From contig MSHB01000002.1 of assembly GCA_001940985.1 (NCBI GenBank), forward strand, positions 30,974 through 94,973: a stretch of 64,000 nt of DNA, given 5' to 3'. Under the pieces are notes generated by a model. It saw only the letters and a list, made by a program, of their open reading frames with translations. It was not told the DNA's origin and made no database searches. Below, piece after piece: positions 1 to 9,109 of this stretch. Source of the stretch: Mollicutes bacterium Phil14. Its GTDB lineage: Bacteria > Bacillota_I > Bacilli_A > ML615J-28 > CAG-698. The translations under genes were made by a program, and so were the position numbers. Each line of letters opens with the position of its first letter. The first letter of the stretch is position 1.

Positions 1-1
1 T

Positions 2-910
2 AAATTTGCTAATTACGGATTTAATAAGTCGCATTCTGTTGCTTATTCTGTCATTGTTTATCAGATGGCATACTTAAAGACTTACTATTATAAGTACTTT
101 ATGGCCGAACTTATGAGCAATACAATAGGAAATATTCGCTTAATTAAACGATATATTTTTGACTGCAATAAAAGGAAAATTGAAGTTTTTCCACCTTCAA
201 TAAACAAGAGTAGCCTAAAATTTGAGGCGACCAGTGAAGGAATTTATTACTCATTATTAGGAATACAAAATCTTGGAACTGTATCATTAGATGCACTTTT
301 AAATGAAAGAAAAGAAAATGGTTTATACAATAACTATGATGAATTTATTTCGCGAACTAAGAATATTTTAAATAAAAGAATTGTAGAAAGCATGATTTTT
401 GCTGGCGCTTTAGATGAATTTAAAATTGCTAGAAAGCAAATGATTCTTGAGTATGATAATAGCATAGAACTTGCTAAGTATGGAAATATATTGAAAAATA
501 AGCTTGATGAGCGAAAGTTTTCTGATGAAGAATATAGTTTTTCTGAAATTGCTAATTATGAAAAAGAGTCTTTAGGATTTAATTTAAAATATGATGTTTT
601 TAAAAGATATAATTTTTTAAAGCAAAAATATAATACTAAAGATATATCACTTATAAATGAAGAAAAAAATATTAATGTATTGTTTATAATAAATAATATT
701 AAAGTTATAAAAACTAAGAAAAATCAAGAAATGGCTTTTTTAGCTATTAGCGATGATAGTGGAACTGTAGATGGAACTTTATTTCCTGATACTTATGAAA
801 AGTATAAGAGTATTTTAATTAAAGGAGCAGTGTACTTAGGAAAATGTAGTGCTGAAGTGAGAAATGAAAAAAAATCATTAGTTTTCAGTAATCTAGTTAT
901 TGTAAAATAA
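2..910 (+). CDS. dnaE: DNA polymerase III alpha subunit, C-terminal part (truncated by window edge)
   Basis: The reading frame is open from base 2, so only the last ~302 residues of the replicative polymerase alpha subunit are present. The visible start (FANYGFNKSHSVAYS) is the conserved DnaE segment at the end of the fingers region. It is followed by the helix-hairpin-helix tract (GIQNLGTVSLDAL, then NKRIVESMIFAGALDEF) and a C-terminal OB-fold (about the last 85 residues). The methionine at 65 is internal, not a start. The product would polymerise DNA with the beta clamp. DnaE rather than PolC is chosen from the HhH-OB order at the C-terminus. It is followed by pfkA, as dnaE is in many Bacilli. 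Confidence 0.93.
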   Translation, partial: KFANYGFNKSHSVAYSVIVYQMAYLKTYYYKYFMAELMSNTIGNIRLIKRYIFDCNKRKIEVFPPSINKSSLKFEATSEGIYYSLLGIQNLGTVSLDALLNERKENGLYNNYDEFISRTKNILNKRIVESMIFAGALDEFKIARKQMILEYDNSIELAKYGNILKNKLDERKFSDEEYSFSEIANYEKESLGFNLKYDVFKRYNFLKQKYNTKDISLINEEKNINVLFIINNIKVIKTKKNQEMAFLAISDDSGTVDGTLFPDTYEKYKSILIKGAVYLGKCSAEVRNEKKSLVFSNLVIVK

Positions 911-958
911 TGCGAAAATATGTTATAATATTCGATGATTAAAACGAGGTGTATAAAT

Positions 959-1921
959 ATGGTTAAAAAGATAGGAGTACTTACATCAGGTGGAGACGCC
1001 CCAGGAATGAATGCTGCAGTCCGTTCTGTTGTGCGCAGCGCCATTGCACTTGGATTAGAAGTTTATGGAATACATGATGGTTATTTAGGAATGTATGAAG
1101 GTAGAATTGAAAGATTATACCGAAAATCAGTTTCTGAAAAAATGGGCCATGGTGGAACATTTTTAGGCACTGCTAGACTTCCGGAATTCGCTGATCAAGA
1201 AGTAAGAGAAAAAGCAATAGAAAATTTAAGAATATATGGTATAGATGCTGTTGTAACTATCGGTGGTGATGGAACTTATCGCGGTGCTTTAGCTTTATCA
1301 AAGATGGGAATTAGAACTATAGCTATTCCTGGAACAATTGATAATGATATCGCGGGAACAAAATTTACTATAGGTTTTGATACTGCACTAAATACTGCCG
1401 TTGAAGCAGTGGATAAATTACGTGACACATCTAGTAGTCATAGACGTTGTAGTATAGTTGAAGTTATGGGAAGAAATTGCGGTGACTTAGCTATTTGGAC
1501 TGCTATAGCAGTTGGTGCTGAATGTGTTATTTGTAAAGAAACAGGATTCAATTTAGAAGAAATCATAGAAAATGTAACAAAATCTGCAAAGAGCAAAAAT
1601 CATGCTATCATTATTGCTGCTGAACATATGGTGGACATAAATGAACTAGCTAGAGAAGTTTCTGAAAGAACTCCTTTTGAAGCTCGTACAACTGTTTTAG
1701 GATATATTCAACGTGGAGGATGTCCGTCAGCTAAAGATAGAGTATTGGCATCAGAGATGGGGGTTAAAGCTGTTCAAACATTAGTTGAAACAGATGAAAC
1801 AGGAGTTTGTGTATGCGATGAAGGTGAAATAATTGCAACTTTGCCAATAGAAAAAGCAATTAACGGTGATGATACTGCACCAGTATTGGAAAAATATAAA
1901 GTATTTAAGATGTTATGGTAG
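959..1921 (+). CDS. pfkA: ATP-dependent 6-phosphofructokinase
   Basis: Phosphorylates fructose-6-phosphate to fructose-1,6-bisphosphate, the committed step of glycolysis, in the cytoplasm. The 320-residue protein matches the usual bacterial PfkA length. Visible motifs are the nucleotide loop GVLTSGGDAPGMNAA at the N-terminus, IGGDGTYRGA, and the catalytic GTIDNDIAGT segment. The start at 959 is chosen over the upstream ATG at 935 because GAGGTG lies at 946-951 with normal spacing and because family members begin MxKIGVLTSGG. The gene sits between dnaE and metG; pyruvate kinase, which often follows pfkA in Bacilli, is absent here. Confidence 0.96.
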   Translation: MVKKIGVLTSGGDAPGMNAAVRSVVRSAIALGLEVYGIHDGYLGMYEGRIERLYRKSVSEKMGHGGTFLGTARLPEFADQEVREKAIENLRIYGIDAVVTIGGDGTYRGALALSKMGIRTIAIPGTIDNDIAGTKFTIGFDTALNTAVEAVDKLRDTSSSHRRCSIVEVMGRNCGDLAIWTAIAVGAECVICKETGFNLEEIIENVTKSAKSKNHAIIIAAEHMVDINELAREVSERTPFEARTTVLGYIQRGGCPSAKDRVLASEMGVKAVQTLVETDETGVCVCDEGEIIATLPIEKAINGDDTAPVLEKYKVFKMLW

Positions 1922-1930
1922 GATATAAAA

Positions 1931-3853
1931 ATGAAAAAAACATGTTATGTAACAACACCAATTTATTATGCAAGTGGTAATGTTCATATTGGCAATTCCT
2001 ATTCGACAATCGTTTGTGATTGTTTTGCTAGATACAATAGATTAAAAGGAAATGACACATTTTTCTTGACAGGAATGGATGAACATGGACTAAAGATTGA
2101 AGAGACTGCCAAAAAACAAGGCTTAACTCCTCAACAATTAGTTGACAAAGTTGCAGAGTCAACTAAAGAATTATGGAAGAAGTTGAATATTACTAATGAT
2201 GATTTTATTAGAACTAGTGAAGAAAGACATGTAAAAGTTGTACAACAAATCTTCGAAAAGCTTTTAGCTAATGGTGATATATATTTAGGAAAATATGAAG
2301 GCGATTATTGTGTTTCTTGCGAGGCGTATTTTACAAAAACACAACTTGGCGAAGGTGATACTTGCCCTGATTGTGGAAAGCCTACTAGAAAGATTCAAGA
2401 GGAAAGTTATTTCCTTAACCTAAAAAAATATAGTGATAGATTACTAGACTTTATCGAAAAAAATCCTAACTTTATTCAACCAGAATCTAGAAGAAATGAA
2501 GTTGTATCTTTTATAAAACAAGGCTTAGAAGATTTATGCGTTAGTAGGACATCATTCAAATGGGGTATACCGGTATTAAGTAATCCGAAACATGTAATAT
2601 ATGTTTGGATTGATGCTTTAAGCAATTATATAACTGCTTTAGGCTATGGCAGCGAAAATGATGAATTATATAAGAAGTTTTGGTTAAATGGTGATGAAGT
2701 TGTTCACGTTGTTGGAAAAGATATTTTGAGATTTCATGCAATATATTGGCCAATAATGTTAATGGCGCTTGATATCCCTATTAAATATAAATTATACGTT
2801 CATGGATGGTTCTTAATGAAAGAAGGAAAGATGAGCAAATCTACTGGTAATATTGTTTACCCAATGGATGTTGTAAATCGTTATGGACTAGATGCCTTGA
2901 GATATTATTTGATTAGAGAAATGCCTTTAGGTAATGATAGTATATTCTCATACGAGCGTTTTATTGATAAGTATAATACAGATTTAGCTAATGACTTAGG
3001 AAACCTTATTAGTAGAACTGTTGCAATGATAAATAAATATTTTGGTGGACAAGTTGTAAAACCAAATAAAAATTATTTCTCATATGATTCACAACTAGAA
3101 GAAACTTTAGAATTAACTATTAATAAATATAATGATTACTTTTCTAATTTTAGATTCCAAAATGGTATAAACGAAATTTGGAATTTGATTAGTAGAACAA
3201 ACAAATATATTGATGAAACTGCTCCTTGGGTTTTAGCGAAAGATGAAAGTCAAAAGGAAAGTTTAAATTGTGTAATGTATCATTTGTTTGAAAGCATAAG
3301 AAATATCAATATAATGATATCTCCAATTATGCCAGATGCATCAGAAAAGATCTCTGAATATTTAGGAACAAATCTAACTAAATTTGAAGACCTTGGATAT
3401 GGAAAAACTGTTGCTAGTAAAGTTATAGAAAAAGCTGATGTTTTGTTTAAGAGACTTGATGCTATAAAAGAATTGGAATATCAAAAAGAAGAAGCTTTGA
3501 AAAAAATGGTTAAACCAAATGATTTTAAAGATGAAATAACAATTGATGATTTTCAAAAAGTAGATTTGAGAGTTGGAGAAGTTATAAGTGCTGAGAAAAT
3601 GGAAAAATCAGATAAACTATTAATATTAAAAGTGAATGTTTCTGGAGAAATTAGACAAATTGTTTCTGGAATTGCTGATTTTTATTCTCCAGAAGAAATG
3701 GTTGGAAAAAAAGTAGTAGTTGTAGCAAACTTGAAACCAATTAAACTTAGAGGATATGATTCTCAAGGAATGATTTTAGCCGCTTCAAGTTCAAAAAAAT
3801 CATTAGAAGTTTTAGAAGTTGAAAAAGAAAACTCTAATGCTAAAGTAGGATAA
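1931..3853 (+). CDS. metG: Methionyl-tRNA synthetase
   Basis: Charges tRNA-Met with methionine. The 640-residue protein has the class I signature near the N-terminus (TPIYYASGNVHIGNSYS, the HIGH box), a four-cysteine metal knuckle (CVSC...CPDC, about residues 128-150) and the KMSKS loop (KEGKMSKSTGN, about 300). A C-terminal EMAP/Trbp111-like tRNA-binding domain covers roughly residues 535-640 (VDLRVGEVISAEKMEKSDK...). This is the full-length B. subtilis-like form. It starts ten bases after pfkA and is followed by the YitT gene after 3 bases, suggesting one transcript. No T-box or SAM riboswitch precedes it. Confidence 0.96.
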   Translation: MKKTCYVTTPIYYASGNVHIGNSYSTIVCDCFARYNRLKGNDTFFLTGMDEHGLKIEETAKKQGLTPQQLVDKVAESTKELWKKLNITNDDFIRTSEERHVKVVQQIFEKLLANGDIYLGKYEGDYCVSCEAYFTKTQLGEGDTCPDCGKPTRKIQEESYFLNLKKYSDRLLDFIEKNPNFIQPESRRNEVVSFIKQGLEDLCVSRTSFKWGIPVLSNPKHVIYVWIDALSNYITALGYGSENDELYKKFWLNGDEVVHVVGKDILRFHAIYWPIMLMALDIPIKYKLYVHGWFLMKEGKMSKSTGNIVYPMDVVNRYGLDALRYYLIREMPLGNDSIFSYERFIDKYNTDLANDLGNLISRTVAMINKYFGGQVVKPNKNYFSYDSQLEETLELTINKYNDYFSNFRFQNGINEIWNLISRTNKYIDETAPWVLAKDESQKESLNCVMYHLFESIRNINIMISPIMPDASEKISEYLGTNLTKFEDLGYGKTVASKVIEKADVLFKRLDAIKELEYQKEEALKKMVKPNDFKDEITIDDFQKVDLRVGEVISAEKMEKSDKLLILKVNVSGEIRQIVSGIADFYSPEEMVGKKVVVVANLKPIKLRGYDSQGMILAASSSKKSLEVLEVEKENSNAKVG

Positions 3854-3856
3854 AAA

Positions 3857-4741
3857 ATGAAAAATAGAATAGTTAAAGCAGCTATAGGAATGTGTCTTGG
3901 AACAACGATTTATTGTTTCGGCGTTGTATTTATTCTTAGATTAGGTAGCTTTTACGCTAGTGGCGTAACTGGTATTTCGCAATTGCTAGCGGAAATTATA
4001 AATAGTCTATTTGAAGTTGATTTATCATATTTGATGAGTGCTTTTATTGGTTTAATTAATATACCATTATTTTTAATAGGTTGGAAAGGCGTCAGTAAAA
4101 AATTTGCAGTTTTAAGTTTATCTTCTGTAATACTACAAGTTTTACTTAATACTTTATTTCAATATATTTATAATAAATTTGGTTCTCCATTTGATATTTT
4201 GAAAGAAAATCGTTTGTTGCTTGCAATTTTAGGCGGTTTATTAAATGGAGTAGGAATGGGTATCGCATTAAGATGCGGTAGTTCTACTGGAGGTATGGAT
4301 ATTGTTAGCCAGTATTTATCTTTCAAGAAAAAGACTCCATTTACAAAAATTACATTTACAATTAATTTTACAATAATTTTTGTTAGTGGTATTTTCAATG
4401 GTATTGAGACCGCTGCTTATACAATCGTCAATCTAATTATTTGCATTTTATTATTAGATAAAATTCATACTATTTATAAATTTATGAAAATATCTATAAT
4501 AACAGAAGAAAAAGGTAGAATGCGTGAAGAATTTATTAAACGATTTAATCATGGTATTACAATTTACCCAGTAATTGGTGGATATTCTAATACACCAAAA
4601 TATGTTTTAGAATCTATTGTTTCATCATATGAATTAGGTGATTATAGAGAAATTGCTAAAAAGGTTGATCCTAAATGTTTTATATCATATTCTGATATTA
4701 AAGGTATAGATGGCAATTTTAATCAAAATACAATTACCTGA
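3857..4741 (+). CDS. YitT/DUF161-family membrane protein
   Basis: A 294-residue integral membrane protein of the YitT family (DUF161 membrane part followed by a cytosolic DUF2179 domain). Hydrophobic helices fill about residues 5-205. The tail (about 210-290, ITEEKGRMREEFIKRF...GGYSNTPKYVL) matches DUF2179. The glycine-rich GMGIALRCGSSTGGMDIVSQY segment is the family signature. The transport or binding function of the family is not established. It follows metG by 3 bases and is probably co-transcribed with it. No recognisable terminator separates it from the rplM promoter downstream. Confidence 0.88.
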   Translation: MKNRIVKAAIGMCLGTTIYCFGVVFILRLGSFYASGVTGISQLLAEIINSLFEVDLSYLMSAFIGLINIPLFLIGWKGVSKKFAVLSLSSVILQVLLNTLFQYIYNKFGSPFDILKENRLLLAILGGLLNGVGMGIALRCGSSTGGMDIVSQYLSFKKKTPFTKITFTINFTIIFVSGIFNGIETAAYTIVNLIICILLLDKIHTIYKFMKISIITEEKGRMREEFIKRFNHGITIYPVIGGYSNTPKYVLESIVSSYELGDYREIAKKVDPKCFISYSDIKGIDGNFNQNTIT

Positions 4742-4759
4742 AAATAAAAAATAAAATAA

Positions 4760-4788
4760 TTGACAAAATCAGCAAAATATAATATAAT
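4760..4788 (+). promoter_or_regulatory. Sigma-A promoter of rplM-rpsI
   Basis: Perfect consensus hexamers: TTGACA at 4760-4765 and TATAAT at 4783-4788 with a 17-base spacer. Transcription should start near 4795, giving a leader of about 100 bases before rplM. Confidence 0.88.
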
Positions 4789-4794
4789 ATATGA

Positions 4795-4890
4795 GGTACA
4801 TTTTTATTGATCCCACAATAAAATTAATAGCCCTGCTGAATCAAATATCCCACGTATTTGATGAATTATTTTAATAAAAATAACAGGAGA
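4795..4890 (+). promoter_or_regulatory. Structured L13-type leader of rplM
   Basis: The leader holds two 8-bp hairpins: TTTTATTG 4802-4809 with CAATAAAA 4816-4823, and ATCAAATA 4840-4847 with TATTTGAT 4855-4862. Both present the same ATCCCAC sequence (4810-4816 and 4847-4853) in or at the loop. A CCTG at about 4832-4835 could pair with CAGG at the ribosome site (4884-4887). Firmicutes often carry an L13-autoregulated leader here; identity with that Rfam family is inferred from position. Confidence 0.55.
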
Positions 4891-4896
4891 GAAAAA

Positions 4897-5334
4897 ATGA
4901 ATAAGACTTATATGGCTAATGCTCAAACAGTTGAACGTAAATGGTTCGTTGTTGATGCTACTGATTTAGTTTTAGGTCGTTTATCTACTGAAGTTGCAAC
5001 ACTTTTAAAAGGTAAACACAAACCTACTTACACACCACATGTTGATTGCGGTGATTACGTTATTATCGTTAATGCAGATAAAGTTGCTTTAACTGGTAAT
5101 AAGTTAGATGACAAATTATATTATCGTCATTCTGGATATCCTGGTGGATTAAAGAGCAGAACTGCAAAGAGAATGTTAGAATTACAACCTCAAAAAGTTC
5201 TTGAAAAATCTATCAGAGGTATGTTACCTAAAAATCGTTTAGGTGAAGATATGTATAGAAAACTTTATGTTTATGCTGGTAGTGAACATCCACATCAAGC
5301 TCAAAAACCTGAAGTTTATACATTAAGAGGCTAG
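4897..5334 (+). CDS. rplM: Large-subunit ribosomal protein L13
   Basis: An early-assembling 50S protein. The 145-residue sequence is full length and carries the typical core ([51 protein letters not shown]). The start at 4897 is preferred to the upstream ATG at 4858 because AGGAGA at 4885-4890 is correctly spaced and the family begins just before KxWxVIDA. It is paired with rpsI, as in nearly all bacteria, and expressed from the consensus promoter at 4760 through a structured leader. Confidence 0.97.
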   Translation: MNKTYMANAQTVERKWFVVDATDLVLGRLSTEVATLLKGKHKPTYTPHVDCGDYVIIVNADKVALTGNKLDDKLYYRHSGYPGGLKSRTAKRMLELQPQKVLEKSIRGMLPKNRLGEDMYRKLYVYAGSEHPHQAQKPEVYTLRG

Positions 5335-5346
5335 GAGGAATAGAAT

Positions 5347-5739
5347 ATGGCACAAGTACAATATTATGGTACAGGTAGACGTAAAAGCTCTGTTGCAAGA
5401 GTACGTTTAATTCCTGGTAGTGGAAAAATTACTATCAATGATCGTGAATTTGCTGATTATATTCCATCAGCTGCAGTTCGTCTAGACGTTTTACAACCAC
5501 TTAATTTAACAAATACTGGTACTAGTTATGATGTATTAGTTAATGTTGATGGTGGCGGAATCGTAGGTCAAGCTGGGGCAATTCGTCATGGTATTAGTAG
5601 AGCATTATTAGAAGTAAATAATGATTTCCGTCCAGTATTGAAAAAAGCTGGTATGTTAACTCGTGATCCACGTGCCAAAGAACGTAAGAAATACGGTCTT
5701 AAAGGTGCAAGACGTTCACCACAATTTTCAAAACGTTAG
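5347..5739 (+). CDS. rpsI: Small-subunit ribosomal protein S9
   Basis: A 30S head protein whose C-terminal tail reaches the P site. The 130-residue protein ends in the diagnostic basic tail ([18 protein letters not shown], then SPQFSKR). It starts with [22 protein letters not shown] at 5333-5338 overlaps the rplM stop and gives normal spacing. It is the last gene of the rplM-rpsI operon, followed at once by a strong terminator. Confidence 0.98.
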   Translation: MAQVQYYGTGRRKSSVARVRLIPGSGKITINDREFADYIPSAAVRLDVLQPLNLTNTGTSYDVLVNVDGGGIVGQAGAIRHGISRALLEVNNDFRPVLKKAGMLTRDPRAKERKKYGLKGARRSPQFSKR

Positions 5740-5750
5740 TATATGTTTTA

Positions 5751-5776
5751 TGCAGGTTTTATACCTGCATTTTTTA
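5751..5776 (+). terminator. Intrinsic terminator of rplM-rpsI
   Basis: A 7-bp GC-containing stem, TGCAGGT/ACCTGCA, at 5751-5769 with a short loop is followed by a run of T. It lies directly after the rpsI stop. Confidence 0.88.
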
Positions 5777-5845
5777 TTGTTATAGATTTTTAGTTATCTT
5801 ACTTAAAATATTAACAATTTAAAATTTGAAAAAAACGCAAATAAC

Positions 5846-5874
5846 TTTACAATTTATGATAATATGTATATAAT
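5846..5874 (+). promoter_or_regulatory. Sigma-A promoter of the cysS operon
   Basis: TTTACA at 5846-5851 and TATAAT at 5869-5874, spacer 17. It drives cysS-mrnC-rlmB-sigH. The remaining leader (~35 bases) is too short for a T-box. Confidence 0.75.
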
Positions 5875-5912
5875 AGTATTGTGTAGAAAATAGTTTGAGT
5901 GGAGTAAAAAAA

Positions 5913-7265
5913 ATGATTAAATTATACAATTCATTAACAAATAAAATTGAAGAATTTAAAAGTATAAAAGATAAAGAAGTTATGATGTATGTCTGCGGCC
6001 CTACTGTATACAGCAACATTCATATTGGAAATTCTCGTCCAGTAATTTTCTTTGATACTGTAGCAAGATTTTTTAAATATGTGGGCTATAATGTCACATA
6101 TGTTTCTAACTTTACTGATATAGATGACAAAATTATTAAAAGAGCGAGAGAAGAAGGCGTAACTGAAAAAGAAATTAGTGAGAAATATATTTCAGAAATA
6201 AAAAAGACTTACGAACGATTAAATTGCCTTCCACATGATGCTAATCCTAAAGTTACAGAAACAATGGATGATATTATATCATTTATCGAAATGCTGATAG
6301 AAAAAGGTGGAGCCTATGTTGTTGATGGCGATGTCTATTTTGATGTTTCTAAAATAAATGAATATGGAGTTTTAAGTGGTCAAACTGTTGAAAACTTAAT
6401 AAAAGGTGCTAGGATAGAACAAAACGAAAAGAAAAAAAATCCAATAGATTTTACTCTTTGGAAAGCAACTGATGAAGGTGTAAAATGGAAATCACCTTGG
6501 AGCGAAGGAAGACCTGGTTGGCATACCGAATGTGTCGTTATGATTAATAAAATATTTAAAGGTCCTATAGATATTCATGGTGGTGGTCTTGATTTGAAAT
6601 TCCCTCATCATGACAATGAAATTGCTCAATCTATTTGTGCTTTTAATAATAAAATAGCTAATTATTGGATGCACAATGGTAGAATAGATCTTGGTGGAGT
6701 TAAAATGAGTAAATCATTAGGTAACGTTTTATGGGCGAATGATTTACTTGATAAAGTCCCTTATCAAGTTTATAGATTGCTAATTTTAAATGTGCCATAT
6801 CGTCAACCATTAAATTATAAAGAAGAATTGTTACAACAAGCTACAAATGATTATGAGAAAATTAAACGTTCATATATTAGCTTATATCGCGATTTAGAAA
6901 TGAATGATTTTACATTTGATAAAGTTGAAATCACAGATGAAAATTTACAAAATGAAAAAGAAACTTTTGTTGAAGCGATGTCAAATGATTTCAATACTGC
7001 CAATGCTATAACTAGTATATTTAAAATGTCAAAGATTATTAATAATTTGATTAGAGACAAAAATGCAAGTGGTGAGATTAAAAAACAAGCAATGCAACTT
7101 TATAAAGAAATGCTTTGGGTTTTAGGCATTGAAGTAGATATTACGCCGCTTACTCCAGAGGAGAAAAATATAGTTTGCAAATGGTATAAGGCTAGAAATA
7201 ATAAGGACTTTACATTAGCTGATGAACTAAGAAAAGAGATTAATGAAAGAAAAATTGTATTATAA
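5913..7265 (+). CDS. cysS: Cysteinyl-tRNA synthetase
   Basis: Charges tRNA-Cys. The 450-residue protein has the class I HIGH-type motif (YVCGPTVYSNIHIGNSRP), conserved zinc-site segments (GWHTECVVM and FPHHDNEIAQS) and the KMSKS loop (GGVKMSKSLGNV). The start at 5913 is chosen because GGAG at 5901-5904 is well placed; a TTG 18 bases upstream lacks a ribosome site. The gene opens the conserved cysS-mrnC-rlmB-sigH string, but cysE, which precedes it in B. subtilis, is missing. Its stop overlaps the mrnC start by one base. Confidence 0.97.
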   Translation: MIKLYNSLTNKIEEFKSIKDKEVMMYVCGPTVYSNIHIGNSRPVIFFDTVARFFKYVGYNVTYVSNFTDIDDKIIKRAREEGVTEKEISEKYISEIKKTYERLNCLPHDANPKVTETMDDIISFIEMLIEKGGAYVVDGDVYFDVSKINEYGVLSGQTVENLIKGARIEQNEKKKNPIDFTLWKATDEGVKWKSPWSEGRPGWHTECVVMINKIFKGPIDIHGGGLDLKFPHHDNEIAQSICAFNNKIANYWMHNGRIDLGGVKMSKSLGNVLWANDLLDKVPYQVYRLLILNVPYRQPLNYKEELLQQATNDYEKIKRSYISLYRDLEMNDFTFDKVEITDENLQNEKETFVEAMSNDFNTANAITSIFKMSKIINNLIRDKNASGEIKKQAMQLYKEMLWVLGIEVDITPLTPEEKNIVCKWYKARNNKDFTLADELRKEINERKIVL

Positions 7266-7654
7266 TGAAAACTATGTTATATAATGGTGCTAATCTTGCC
7301 TTTATTGGAGATGCATATTATGAGCTTGTCATTAGAGAATATTGTTTATTGAAGGGCATAACTAATCAAAAGAAATTGCATACTATGTGTGTGAAATATG
7401 TTAGCGCTAAAGCTCATGCTAAAATTGTTCATGAGATGTTAGAAAAAGATTTCTTAATGGAAGATGAAATGGTTATTTATAAAAGAGGAAGAAATCATGA
7501 TTTTCATTCAACTAGAAAAAATTTGAATATGGATGAATATTGTGCGAGTTCTGGATTTGAAGCGGTTATAGGCTTTCATTATTTAGAAAAAAAATTTCAA
7601 AGACTTAAAGAAATTATTGATTTTTCCATTGAAACTATTGAAAGGCAGGAATAA
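7265..7654 (+). CDS. mrnC: Mini-ribonuclease III
   Basis: A dimeric RNase III-type nuclease without a double-strand-RNA-binding domain; in B. subtilis it trims the 23S rRNA precursor. The 129-residue protein shows the RNase III signature at the N-terminus (LAFIGDAYYELVIREY) and the second acidic/basic segment (YKRGRNHDFHSTRKN, later EAVIGFHYL). The ATG overlaps the cysS stop (TAATG), implying translational coupling. Order and size match the Bacillus yazC/mrnC locus. Confidence 0.93.
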   Translation: MKTMLYNGANLAFIGDAYYELVIREYCLLKGITNQKKLHTMCVKYVSAKAHAKIVHEMLEKDFLMEDEMVIYKRGRNHDFHSTRKNLNMDEYCASSGFEAVIGFHYLEKKFQRLKEIIDFSIETIERQE

Positions 7655-7656
7655 TT

Positions 7657-8370
7657 ATGAGTAGAATGGTTTGTGGTAAAAATGCTGTTAAAGAAATACT
7701 TAATACAAATCCAAGTAGTATTGAAAAAATTCTTTTGCAAACTGAAATTAATGATATATTATCACTGATTAAAAAAAATGATGTTAAATTCGAAATTGTT
7801 GGAAAAAATAAATTAAACACAATTACTAGTGAAAATCATCAAGGTGTTGTGGCATATGCCACAGATTATAAATATTACAGCTTGAATGATATTATTTCTA
7901 AAGAAAACAAATCTTTGATTATTGTTTTGGATGGACTGAAGGATCCTCATAATTTGGGTGCTATTTTGAGAACGTGTGAAGCAACAAAAGTAGATGGAGT
8001 GATAATTCCAAAAAATCGTAGTGTTCGTTTGAATGAAACTGTATCAAAGGTTTCTACTGGAGCAATTGAATTAGTTAAAGTTGTAGAAGTTGTAAATCTT
8101 TCACAAACCTTAGAAAAGCTAAAGGATTATGGTTATTGGGTTGTTGGTGCTGAACATGAAGAAACTAGCCAAAATTATTGGGATATGAAGTATGATATGC
8201 CTACTGTTTTGGTGATCGGTTCTGAAGGTGAAGGGATTTCTCGTATTGTTAAGGAAAAATGCGATTTCCTTGTTGACATTCCAATGAATGGAAAAATTAA
8301 TTCTTTGAATGCATCTGTTAGTACAGCAATAATAATTTACGAGATTAGAAGACAACAAAGATTTTTATAA
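7657..8370 (+). CDS. rlmB: 23S rRNA 2'-O-methyltransferase, TrmH/RlmB family
   Basis: A SPOUT-fold methyltransferase expected to methylate a 23S rRNA guanosine with S-adenosylmethionine. The 237-residue protein has a small N-terminal substrate-binding domain (about 1-75, beginning VCGKNAVKEIL) and the trefoil-knot motifs: DGLKDPHNLGAILRTCEA, VLVIGSEGEGISRIVKEKCD and IPMNGKINSLNASVSTAI. It follows mrnC by two bases. The NYN-domain gene yacP/rae1, which sits between rlmB and sigH in B. subtilis, is absent. Confidence 0.93.
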   Translation: MSRMVCGKNAVKEILNTNPSSIEKILLQTEINDILSLIKKNDVKFEIVGKNKLNTITSENHQGVVAYATDYKYYSLNDIISKENKSLIIVLDGLKDPHNLGAILRTCEATKVDGVIIPKNRSVRLNETVSKVSTGAIELVKVVEVVNLSQTLEKLKDYGYWVVGAEHEETSQNYWDMKYDMPTVLVIGSEGEGISRIVKEKCDFLVDIPMNGKINSLNASVSTAIIIYEIRRQQRFL

Positions 8371-8388
8371 AAAAGGAGATTTGATTAA

Positions 8389-8922
8389 ATGCATTATCAT
8401 TATAATGATAATGAATTGCTATATTTAATCAATGAAGGAAATGATTCTGCTTTAAAAATAATGTATATGAAATATACACCTTTGATTAAAAAGCGTATAT
8501 TTGATTTCAAAATTGATAGAATGAGATATGATGATTTTTTTCAAGAAGGCTTGATGATGCTTGATAAAGCTATCAAAACTTTTAATCCTATATATAGTAA
8601 AAGTTTTAATAAGTATTTTGATTTGATTTTGCAAAGAAAATACGTTAGATTAGTTCAAAATTACTACGCATATGTTAATAGCATTACGCTTGTTGAAAAT
8701 GCTGATGATTTATCGCTGCAAGAAGAAAAAAGAGAAGTGCTTTCACTAGATGAGTTTGATTGTGCTAACCTTAGTAAATTTGAATATGAAGTTTTGATTA
8801 ATGCTTTTGAAAAAAATATGCCCGCAAGAGATATATGTCTTGTCATGGGGTGCGATGTTAGAAAAGTTTACAATGCCATTTCTAGAGGAAAGAAAAAAAT
8901 TAAATCTATTGTAAAAAAATGA
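8389..8922 (+). CDS. sigH: RNA polymerase sigma factor, SigH-like
   Basis: A 177-residue sigma-70-family factor with region 2 (about 18-80, including FFQEGLMMLDKAIKTFNP) and region 4 (about 125-175, NLSKFEYEVLINAF and a helix-turn-helix ending AISRGKKKIKSIVKK). The position between rlmB and rpmG-secE-nusG is exactly that of B. subtilis sigH. That factor feeds Spo0A and early sporulation genes, fitting spoIIGA-sigE-sigG elsewhere in this window. The protein is shorter and more divergent than Bacillus SigH (~218 residues), so the assignment leans on synteny. Confidence 0.8.
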   Translation: MHYHYNDNELLYLINEGNDSALKIMYMKYTPLIKKRIFDFKIDRMRYDDFFQEGLMMLDKAIKTFNPIYSKSFNKYFDLILQRKYVRLVQNYYAYVNSITLVENADDLSLQEEKREVLSLDEFDCANLSKFEYEVLINAFEKNMPARDICLVMGCDVRKVYNAISRGKKKIKSIVKK

Positions 8923-8934
8923 AATTAAGATATA

Positions 8935-8975
8935 GGTTCTAGGTAAAATGTTAAAAAGCCAAGAACCGTTTTCTT
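8935..8975 (+). terminator. Probable terminator after sigH
   Basis: GGTTCT at 8935-8940 pairs with AGAACC at 8962-8967, with a further GG/CC inside the loop. A T-rich stretch follows. It lies 13 bases after the sigH stop and before a new promoter. Confidence 0.55.
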
Positions 8976-9055
8976 TTGAAAGACATAGATTTTTTTAAAA
9001 ATAGTTATTTTTTAAAATAAAAGCAAATAATAATTGTGAAAAAAGTAAAAGCATC

Positions 9056-9084
9056 TTGACAAAAAAGAAAAAATTTGATAAAAT
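9056..9084 (+). promoter_or_regulatory. Sigma-A promoter of rpmG-secE-nusG
   Basis: TTGACA at 9056-9061 and an extended -10, TGATAAAAT (hexamer at 9079-9084), spacer 17. This also rules out the longer rpmG start at 9056, which would begin inside the -35 box. Confidence 0.82.
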
Positions 9085-9109
9085 AATTTGTAAGTTTAAT
9101 AGGTGGATT

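Noticed and set aside
5776..5912. T-box leader for cysS
   Set aside because: A promoter at 5846-5874 leaves only about 35 bases of leader, and no T-box sequence is present.
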